This document shows positions 8,548 to 13,491 of a stretch of 13,491 bases of DNA, one piece after another (the first letter of the stretch is position 1; every line of letters starts with the position of its first letter). The stretch covers positions 1-13,491 of the forward strand of contig HF995314.1 of assembly GCA_000432275.1 (NCBI GenBank). The letters are read 5' to 3'. The position numbers and the translations under genes are program-made. The notes under the pieces are model-generated. The model saw only the letters and a program-made list of their open reading frames with translations, did no database searches and was not told where the DNA came from. This DNA is from Proteobacteria bacterium CAG:495. GTDB taxonomy: Bacteria; Pseudomonadota; Alphaproteobacteria; RF32; CAG-239.

Positions 8548-9810
8548 CTAAAATACCGAGGCATGTTTCATATTTTCAAAATACTTGTCAATTGCGCGTC
8601 CGGCAGATTCAGCAAGTTTCTTACGATATGATTTCTGTTGCAGCTGTTTTTCCTCGGTACGGTTGGAGAGATACCCCAACTCCATCAAAACGGAAGGAAT
8701 GTCCGGCGCCTTCAAAACGGCAAATCCGGCAAAGCGGTGAGTATTGTCCAAAGTATGGGTCGATTTACGCATTTCCTTTACCATAAAGGTAGCAAACTCG
8801 GACGAACGATTCAACGTTTCGCGCTGAGCCAGGTTGAGCAGGATATCGGAGACCTCTTTGGAATGTTCGGCAAAATTCAATCCGGCGACAATATCCGCCT
8901 TGTTTTCCTTTTCGGCCAACGCCGCCGCCTCTTTATCCGACGCCTTTTCAGACAGGGTGTATACGGACAAACCGCTGGCCCGTTTGTTGGCGGCACTGTC
9001 GGCATGGATGGAGAGGAAAAGGTCCGCTTCATAACGCCGGGCGATTTTGACACGATCGCGCAGAGGAATAAAAATGTCGCGGTTACGGGTCATATAAACC
9101 TTATAACCGTATTTGTCTTCCAAATGTTCCTTGAGTTCACGGGCCATTGCCAAAGTTATGTTTTTTTCATATACGCCGGAGACACCGATTGCTCCGGGAT
9201 CAACGCCGCCATGCCCGGCATCGAGGACGATGATTTTTTTCGACTTGTTCTTTTTGGTTGAGGCCGAAGCTTTGGACGATGATGAGGTTTTGCCGGCAAT
9301 AACCGTCTTGGCACTGCTGTAGCTGTCATTGCTCAGCGCGTGATCATTGCCAACCTTGGAGCGGAACTCCCGCTCGGAAGCCACTTCCAAATCGACGACA
9401 AAACGCCAGCTGAAATTGCTTTGCGGCGGCAGCATAAAAACTTTTTTCACCACGGCTGGCTTTTGCAAATCCAGCACGATGCGCACACCGTCAACACCGG
9501 CAGTACCCAAGCGGGCCTGGGTGATAAAGCTGTTCGGTTCAACGACCTTTTCTATCTTGGGATTAACGCTGACATTCTGGGTGTCTATCACCAAGCGGCG
9601 CGGCTCGGTAAGCAAAAAGACTTTATAATCGAATTTGGAATCCGCATCAAAAACGACGCGGATGTTGCCGATGCCCTGCCCGATGCGCAGAGAGGAAATC
9701 TCCGCCGCGGCTGCCGGAGAAAACGCAGAAAGACAAAGCGCCATACCGACGAAAACCGGCAGCAGCTTTGACTTTAAGACATATAAAATCTGCGGCATAA
9801 ACGACAACAT
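8548..9810 (-). CDS. amiC: Periplasmic N-acetylmuramoyl-L-alanine amidase with AMIN domain (AmiC type)
   Basis: 420 residues. A signal peptide (basic residues, hydrophobic 16-30, AAAA before a likely cleavage near residue 36) exports it. An AMIN domain at about 38-145, a family known to bind peptidoglycan and localise amidases to division sites, is followed by a Ser/Lys-rich linker (about 160-190) and an Amidase_3 domain (about 192-412). Zinc ligands are His200 in DAGHGG, Glu215 in YEKN and His269 in SIHAD; the catalytic Glu377 is in MELGYLSN. It cleaves the bond between N-acetylmuramic acid and the stem peptide during cell separation. The first ATG is chosen because AAAGGTGA precedes it; Met5 has no ribosome site. 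The gene is divergent from rne and 146 nt upstream of PBP1A. Confidence 0.95.
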   Translation of the reverse strand: MLSFMPQILYVLKSKLLPVFVGMALCLSAFSPAAAAEISSLRIGQGIGNIRVVFDADSKFDYKVFLLTEPRRLVIDTQNVSVNPKIEKVVEPNSFITQARLGTAGVDGVRIVLDLQKPAVVKKVFMLPPQSNFSWRFVVDLEVASEREFRSKVGNDHALSNDSYSSAKTVIAGKTSSSSKASASTKKNKSKKIIVLDAGHGGVDPGAIGVSGVYEKNITLAMARELKEHLEDKYGYKVYMTRNRDIFIPLRDRVKIARRYEADLFLSIHADSAANKRASGLSVYTLSEKASDKEAAALAEKENKADIVAGLNFAEHSKEVSDILLNLAQRETLNRSSEFATFMVKEMRKSTHTLDNTHRFAGFAVLKAPDIPSVLMELGYLSNRTEEKQLQQKSYRKKLAESAGRAIDKYFENMKHASVF

Positions 9811-9842
9811 TTCACCTTTTTATCCATTAGACTATAGTTGCG

Positions 9843-9848
9843 ATTATA
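9843..9848 (-). promoter_or_regulatory. Candidate -10 box of the amidase promoter
   Basis: A perfect TATAAT on the minus strand (preceded by TTTTG) lies 33 bases upstream of the amidase ATG, giving a leader of about 25 nt. No good -35 box is present at 16-18 nt, so it may need an activator, or the call may be wrong. Confidence 0.45.
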
Positions 9849-9906
9849 CAAAAGACTTATTACCAATCCCTTAAAATGAGCAAAAATCCCAGCAAGTGAT
9901 ATTTTG

Positions 9907-9935
9907 TTGTTGTGTTTTAAAACAAAATGTATATT
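9907..9935 (+). promoter_or_regulatory. Weak promoter candidate for rne with a palindrome in its spacer
   Basis: TTGTTG (9907-9912) and TATATT (9930-9935) are 17 nt apart. The spacer contains a perfect 12-bp palindrome, TGTTTTAAAACA (9913-9924), where a repressor could sit. The -35 match is only 3 of 6. Confidence 0.25.
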
Positions 9936-10027
9936 CTGGTTTTGAATTGTATAAGTTTTTGTATCGGATGAGGCCTTTTTAAGGAATGAAAAAGAAAATT
10001 GCAAGGCCAAAATTTGATACCGCCGTT

Positions 10028-10056
10028 TTATCATAACGAAAAATGTGCATTATACA
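10028..10056 (+). promoter_or_regulatory. Weak promoter candidate for rne
   Basis: TTATCA (10028-10033) and TATACA (10051-10056) are 17 nt apart and each match 4 of 6 consensus bases. If used, the rne leader would be about 260 nt. Confidence 0.25.
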
Positions 10057-10174
10057 ATGACTTAGGCAACAAGATTTTGCCGGACGGGTTTTATGCGTGG
10101 AGCCTTATTTAGAACGATACGTAAGCAAAAAAATAGAGGCTTTGCGGAATTAAAGAGGTTAAAAAAGTTCAGCG

Positions 10175-10188
10175 GCGGCTTGAGCCGC
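10175..10188 (+). promoter_or_regulatory. GC-rich hairpin in the rne leader
   Basis: GCGGC (10175-10179), TTGA loop, GCCGC (10184-10188). There is no T run after it, so it is not an intrinsic terminator. A stable stem-loop upstream of rne recalls the leader hairpins used for RNase E autoregulation in enterobacteria, but there is no sequence homology to claim. Confidence 0.35.
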
Positions 10189-10284
10189 GGCAATTTACAT
10201 TATTTTAGACAGCGAATCGCTTTTAACTTAATGCCACATCTTTAAACATCCCTCCGGCGCGGTATAAATTTTTTTGGTTGTGCA

Positions 10285-10300
10285 GGCTTGCAAAAAAGCC
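10285..10300 (+). promoter_or_regulatory. Small hairpin just upstream of the rne ribosome site
   Basis: GGCTT (10285-10289) pairs with AAGCC (10296-10300) across a 6-nt loop, ending 10 nt before the GGAG ribosome site of rne. It is short and could be chance. Confidence 0.25.
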
Positions 10301-10323
10301 GGTACGGCGCGGAGATATAATTA

Positions 10324-12387
10324 ATGATAAAAAGAATGCTGATTGACGACACCCAGCCCGAAGAAACCCGGGTTGTGGTGATTAACGGTAACAAACTGGA
10401 AGACGTGGAATTTGAAACCTGCCATCGCCGCCAAATCAAGGGAAACATATATTTAGGCAAAGTTATGCGGGTTGAACCCTCCCTGCAGGCCTGTTTCATC
10501 GACTACGGCGGAAACAAGCACGGCTTTATGGCCTTCGGAGAAATCCACCCCGACTATTACAATCTTTCAAAGGAAGAGTTAGACGCAGTTGACAAGGAAG
10601 TCGACGAGATTATCGAAAACAAAAAACAGGCTTTGAAAGAACGTGAAGCCGAACGTGAAAGAATCCGCCAGGAGAAAGCAGCCGCCAGGGAACAGGCTTT
10701 GAAGGCCCGCGAGGAAAAGCTGCGCCTTGAGGCCGAAGCCAAAGCAGCGGAAGAAGCGGCCACAACGGCAGAAACGGCAGCTCCTCAGGAAAACGAAACG
10801 GTTTCCGCAGGCGAAAGCGTTGAACAAGAAAACAAGGAAAACAAAAAAGAATCCAGACGCGGCCGCAGAAAATCGACAGCAGCCAAAAACGCCGAAGCAA
10901 AGGCAGAGGAAGCTCCGTCTCAGACCGACGATAAAGCAGAAACGGAAACAACGGCAGAAACGGCTGAGGAAACATCCGAAACAACAAACAAGCGGCATCC
11001 CACCAAAAAGAGACTGCTCAAGAAGAAATATCGTAAGGAGCATGCTCAGGAAGAAAATGCCGAAAAGACCGATGTCTCCGACGTCAAAGAAGCTGCCGAA
11101 GCGGTTTCGGGCGAACCGTTGAAAGTCATGAGCGAAAGCATCGGAACCACCGAAGAATCCATCAGCGAAGAAGTCGACGAAAAACCGGCATCTTTTAACG
11201 CTATGGAAGATGATGACGTTGACGACGACGATGACGACGAACTGGAAATGGATTTTGAGTTGCAGCGCAAGTTAATTCGTGCACGCAAACTGTTCCATCG
11301 CAGCAAGATTCAGGACGTCATCAAAGAAGGTCAGATTTTGCTGGTACAAGTCGTCAAAGAAGAACGAGGAAACAAAGGCGCCGCATTAACAACCTATCTG
11401 TCTCTGGCAGGACGTTACTGCGTTTTGATGCCCAACCGCATTAAAAGCGGCGGAGTTTCTCGCAAAATTACCAATGCCGCAGACCGCAACCGTTTAAAAG
11501 GAATCGTCAAGGAACTGCCTTTGACCGCGGATATGTCGATAATCGTCCGTACGGCCGGCGAGGAAAAAACCAAAGCCGACATCGTACGCGACTACAATTA
11601 CCTCATCCGTACCTGGAACCAAATCCGGCTTGATTCGCTGAAGACCAAGGCTCCGGCGCTTATTCACGAAGAGGGCAACCTGATTAAGCGGGCCCTGCGC
11701 GACATTTACACCAAAGAAATTTCGGAAATCATCGTGGCCGGCGACGACGGTTACAAACTGGCAAAAGACTTTTTCAGAATTCTGTCGCCGCATAATCTGA
11801 AAAAAATCAAACATTACCGTAACAATGACATGCCGCTGTTTCAGCGTTTTCAGGTCGAAGGGCAGCTGGATAAACTGCATGAGGCAAACGCTCAACTGGA
11901 ATCCGGCGGCTATCTGGTAATCAACCCTACGGAAGCCCTGGTTTCCATCGACGTCAACTCCGGCCGGGCAACCAAAGAAAAAGACCTGGAAGAAACCGCT
12001 TTGAAGACCAACCTGGAAGCCTGCGACGAAATCGCCCGCCAGCTGAGAATGAGAAACCTGGCCGGGTTGGTTGTTATCGACTTTATCGATATGGACGAGC
12101 CGGCCAACAACCATGCGGTTGAAAAACGGATGAAAGAAGCGCTGAAAAAAGACCGCTCCAGGATTCAAGTCGGAAAAATGAGTATGTTCGGCCTGCTTGA
12201 ACTGTCGCGCCAGAGAATGCACTCTTCTTTCTTTGAAAGCAATTATCAGGTTTGTCCGCACTGTCAGGGCAAGGGCATGGTCAGAACCATTGAATCCGGT
12301 GCCGTTTACGTTTTGCGCGGCATTGAAGAAGAAGGAATCAAAAACCGCTCTTCCCGGAAGGAACCAAAAGCCTCTCTTCCCGCCTGA
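10324..12387 (+). CDS. rne: Ribonuclease E, catalytic part, ended early by a frameshifting duplication
   Basis: RNase E cleaves single-stranded RNA, starting mRNA decay and maturing rRNA and tRNA. This frame codes 687 residues. The start has GGAG 9 nt upstream. The S1 domain is split: residues ~36-76 (FIDYGGNKHGF) and ~332-366, with a ~250-residue Glu/Ala/Lys-rich insertion between, containing coiled-coil-like (97-145) and basic (177-183, 223-239) stretches and an Asp run (296-305). The DNase I-like domain has the Mg-binding candidates Asp543 (SIDVNSG) and Asp586 (VIDFIDM); the Zn-link is CPHC, Cys644 and Cys647. After GIKNRSS (671-677) the protein departs from the family and stops (TGA 12385-12387), losing most of the small domain that builds the tetramer in E. 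coli, plus the whole C-terminal tail. Without one 26-bp repeat copy the gene would run to 12908 and encode 852 residues. It may be a true truncation or an assembly fault. Confidence 0.93.
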   Translation: MIKRMLIDDTQPEETRVVVINGNKLEDVEFETCHRRQIKGNIYLGKVMRVEPSLQACFIDYGGNKHGFMAFGEIHPDYYNLSKEELDAVDKEVDEIIENKKQALKEREAERERIRQEKAAAREQALKAREEKLRLEAEAKAAEEAATTAETAAPQENETVSAGESVEQENKENKKESRRGRRKSTAAKNAEAKAEEAPSQTDDKAETETTAETAEETSETTNKRHPTKKRLLKKKYRKEHAQEENAEKTDVSDVKEAAEAVSGEPLKVMSESIGTTEESISEEVDEKPASFNAMEDDDVDDDDDDELEMDFELQRKLIRARKLFHRSKIQDVIKEGQILLVQVVKEERGNKGAALTTYLSLAGRYCVLMPNRIKSGGVSRKITNAADRNRLKGIVKELPLTADMSIIVRTAGEEKTKADIVRDYNYLIRTWNQIRLDSLKTKAPALIHEEGNLIKRALRDIYTKEISEIIVAGDDGYKLAKDFFRILSPHNLKKIKHYRNNDMPLFQRFQVEGQLDKLHEANAQLESGGYLVINPTEALVSIDVNSGRATKEKDLEETALKTNLEACDEIARQLRMRNLAGLVVIDFIDMDEPANNHAVEKRMKEALKKDRSRIQVGKMSMFGLLELSRQRMHSSFFESNYQVCPHCQGKGMVRTIESGAVYVLRGIEEEGIKNRSSRKEPKASLPA
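12331..12382 (+). repeat. rne: 26-bp imperfect tandem duplication that shifts the rne frame
   Basis: Copy 1 is 12331-12356 and copy 2 is 12357-12382, both beginning GAAGGAA and ending CTCTTCCCG. They match at 23 of 26 positions; the differences (unit positions 8, 14 and 17) are T/C, A/G and G/T. Since 26 is not a multiple of 3, the second copy shifts the frame. Deleting either unit length rejoins NRSSRLNVYVPSE in one frame, as expected for RNase E. Confidence 0.9.
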
Positions 12388-12908
12388 ATGTTTATGTTCC
12401 GTCAGAAACGGCGATTTATCTGCTGAACCAAAAGCGTCAAATGCTGCGCGGATTGGAACAAAAATACAAAATGACGGTTATCATCAGCGCCGATGACAGC
12501 ATCAAATGCATTTCCGACTACCGGATTGAGCGGACAAAGAATGTCAAGCCGGCGGAAGAAGAAAAAAACGAGCCGGAAATCCAACAGGAAACCGCCGTTG
12601 AAGAAAATGCCAACGACAACGAAACCCGGAACGAGGAAAACGAGGAAGCCTCAGGCGAAGAGAATAACCGCGAAGGCAATTACCGCGGCCGCAGACGCAG
12701 AGACAACCGCAGACGCGGGCGTAACCGTTTTGACCGCCGGAACAACAATAACGGCGACAGCGGAGAAAAGAACCCGCCGCACGAGAAACAGGAAGCCGTT
12801 ATCTTGTATAACAGCCATGAAGATATTAATTCTAAATCAGAGCCTCAAAATGACGGGGAACCGGTGAAGGAAAAATCAACTTGGTGGAAAAAACTTATCA
12901 AAGGTTAG
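12383..12908 (+). pseudogene. rne: Out-of-frame 3' part of rne (rest of small domain and C-terminal tail)
   Basis: This frame continues RNase E after the duplication: LNVYVPSETAIYLLNQKR aligns with the E. coli small-domain segment ending SYLLNEKR, then the ADDS and DYRIERTKN region follows. Next comes an acidic disordered stretch, an Arg-rich patch (about 12682-12744, RGRRRR and RRRGRNRFDRR) typical of RNA-binding tails, and a final KSTWWKKLIKG resembling the Trp-Trp end of alphaproteobacterial RNase E. Stop is TAG 12906-12908. It could only be made by frameshifting or from a separate start; the first in-frame ATG is 12441 (155 residues) and has no visible ribosome site. Its intact coding quality with no further stops or shifts means the disruption is recent or not real. 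Confidence 0.85.
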
Positions 12909-13491
12909 ACACTAACCGCCATACAACTTGGAGAAGGCTAATCGGCAGCATAATGCTGTCATTAGCCTTTTTGGCGTTTATGGCTGCAAAACCGACTGCC
13001 GCACAAGGCATCAGTTTAATCTCCGACGAGGAAACCGAGCTGCTGCTGGGAAAAATCGCCCGACCGTTGTTTACGGCAGCAAAAGTACGCTTTAACCGCA
13101 ATGACATTTATATTGTTGACGATCCGACACTGAATGCCTTTGTTGCTGACGGCAACGCGTTGTTTGTACACACAGGAACAATTATTGCCGCAGACAGCCC
13201 CAACGAACTGGCCGGCGTTATCGCCCACGAGACCGGACATATCGAAGGCGGCCACATTTTGCGCCAAAAACTTAAGAATCAGGAACTTCAGGGAGTTACT
13301 CTGGCATCGGCAATTTTGGCAGGAACCGCCGCCGCGCTCAGCGGCCGCGGAGACGCAGCCATGGCCGTTATGCTCGGAACCCAGAGCTCCGCCCTCACCC
13401 ATTACAGCCGTTATCGTACGCAAGAGGAACGCTCCGCCGACGAAGCGGCAATGAAACTGCTCAACAAAACAGGGCAAAGCCCAGCAGGAAT
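12881..13491 (+). CDS. Secreted M48-family zinc metalloprotease (N-terminal part, runs off window)
   Basis: The M48 zinc motif is HETGH (13226-13240), followed by IEGGHILRQ, and the third ligand is the Glu of ERSAD (13427-13429), so the active site is complete. The protein resembles periplasmic M48 proteases of the BepA/LoiP type involved in outer-membrane protein quality control; the TPR part that BepA-type members carry would lie beyond the window. Start choice is uncertain. ATG 12953 gives a signal peptide with no basic n-region and a poorly spaced ribosome site (15 nt). TTG 12881 (AAGGA 9 nt upstream) or GTG 12884 adds residues with Trp-Arg-Arg before the hydrophobic core (LSLAFLAFMAA), a better signal peptide, and overlaps the end of rne by 28 or 25 nt. 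An M48 gene after rne is also seen in other alphaproteobacteria. Confidence 0.9.
   Translation, partial: MVEKTYQRLDTNRHTTWRRLIGSIMLSLAFLAFMAAKPTAAQGISLISDEETELLLGKIARPLFTAAKVRFNRNDIYIVDDPTLNAFVADGNALFVHTGTIIAADSPNELAGVIAHETGHIEGGHILRQKLKNQELQGVTLASAILAGTAAALSGRGDAAMAVMLGTQSSALTHYSRYRTQEERSADEAAMKLLNKTGQSPAG
12932..12972 (+). terminator. Strong terminator-like hairpin after rne, inside the start region of the M48 gene
   Basis: AAGGCTAAT (12934-12942) pairs perfectly with ATTAGCCTT (12961-12969). Inside it GGCAGC (12944-12949) pairs with GCTGTC (12955-12960, one G-T), leaving a small ATAAT loop and one bulged C, and five T follow (12968-12972). It sits 25 nt after the full-length rne stop, as a terminator should, but also covers ATG 12953 and signal-peptide codons of the M48 gene, so it could be an attenuator or translation-control hairpin instead. 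Confidence 0.72.

Larger units (their letters stand above)
9811..10323. other. 513-nt divergent intergenic region between amidase and rne
   Basis: I see no convincing gene, tRNA or known riboswitch here. It holds the amidase promoter candidate (9843-9848, minus), two weak plus-strand promoter candidates (9907-9935, 10028-10056), an inverted repeat GGCCTT/AAGGCC (9972-9977, 10003-10008), a second perfect minus-strand TATAAT (10049-10054) with no -35, and GC-rich hairpins near 10175 and 10285. The octamer CGGCGCGG occurs twice (10255-10262 and 10305-10312), the second copy partly overlapping the GGAG ribosome site (10311-10314) of rne. A long structured rne leader fits the known autoregulation of RNase E through its 5' untranslated region in E. 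coli; whether this leader does the same is inference. Confidence 0.6.

Noticed and set aside
9774..10034. 86-codon minus-strand open frame running into the amidase start
   Set aside because: There is no ribosome site and no domain, and it overlaps the amidase signal peptide in another frame. A TATAAT 15 bases upstream is not enough to call a gene.
10171..10192. Intrinsic terminator in the rne leader
   Set aside because: The hairpin at 10175-10188 is not followed by a T run.
11494..12261. 255-codon minus-strand open frame opposite rne
   Set aside because: It lies opposite the conserved catalytic core of RNase E, whose motifs show the real coding strand.
12348..12382. 9-bp direct repeats CTCTTCCCG as target-site duplication of a tiny insertion
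   Set aside because: The match extends over the whole 26-bp unit, so tandem duplication explains the region and no mobile element is needed.
12339..12387. Programmed -1 frameshift in rne at C AAA AAC
   Set aside because: The heptamer is not a good slippery site, there is no clear stimulatory structure or internal ribosome site, and a shift there would give residues unlike the family. It was kept only as a remote alternative to mutation.
1..13491. CRISPR array, tRNA, rRNA, insertion sequence or prophage genes
   Set aside because: I looked for spaced direct repeats, RNA gene signatures and transposase motifs and saw none.

Overview
This window looks like a chromosomal segment of an alphaproteobacterium. 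The evidence is gene order and protein type: a lytic-type N-acetylmuramoyl-L-alanine amidase, a class A penicillin-binding protein (PBP1A) and release factor 2 (prfB) run on the minus strand, divergent from an RNase E gene (rne), which is followed by a secreted M48 metalloprotease. I know this arrangement from alphaproteobacteria such as rhizobia. RNase E also has the very large S1-domain insertion seen in that class. A Cys-rich, probably secreted protein at the left edge suggests an uncultured, possibly host-associated lineage, but genus cannot be read from the sequence.

Layout. Bases 1-215 hold the last 70 codons of a Cys-rich protein on the plus strand, closed by an intrinsic terminator (225-255). 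From 9810 down to 254 everything is on the minus strand: amidase (8548-9810), PBP1A (5936-8401), prfB (4811-5918, with a programmed +1 frameshift), a membrane-anchored alpha/beta hydrolase (3970-4818), a 1083-residue AsmA/YhdP-type protein (738-3989) and a small HAD-fold protein (254-745). From PBP1A to the HAD gene the spacing is +17, -8, -20 and -8 nt, so these five genes are very probably one operon. The amidase lies 146 nt upstream of PBP1A, and a good promoter match begins right after its stop codon. Bases 9811-10323 form a 513-nt divergent intergenic region, which probably includes a long rne leader. On the plus strand, rne starts at 10324 and the M48 protease gene runs off the right edge.

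The genes fit an envelope-growth theme: glycan polymerisation and cross-linking (PBP1A), septal or wall cleavage (amidase), probable lipid movement between membranes (AsmA/YhdP type), a surface hydrolase, and envelope quality control (M48). RF2 and RNase E add gene-expression functions. They are not a novel system.

The most striking observation is in rne. A 26-bp imperfect tandem duplication (12331-12356 and 12357-12382, 23/26 identical) shifts the frame and stops RNase E at codon 688, inside the small domain after the Zn-link. Removing one copy in silico restores a perfect 852-residue RNase E. All three differences between the copies match a sequence 64 bp downstream. A second item is a strong terminator-like hairpin (12932-12972) lying across the start/signal-peptide codons of the M48 gene just after rne. 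A third is the textbook RF2 autoregulatory frameshift site, which makes the prfB reading frame appear to start late when read naively.
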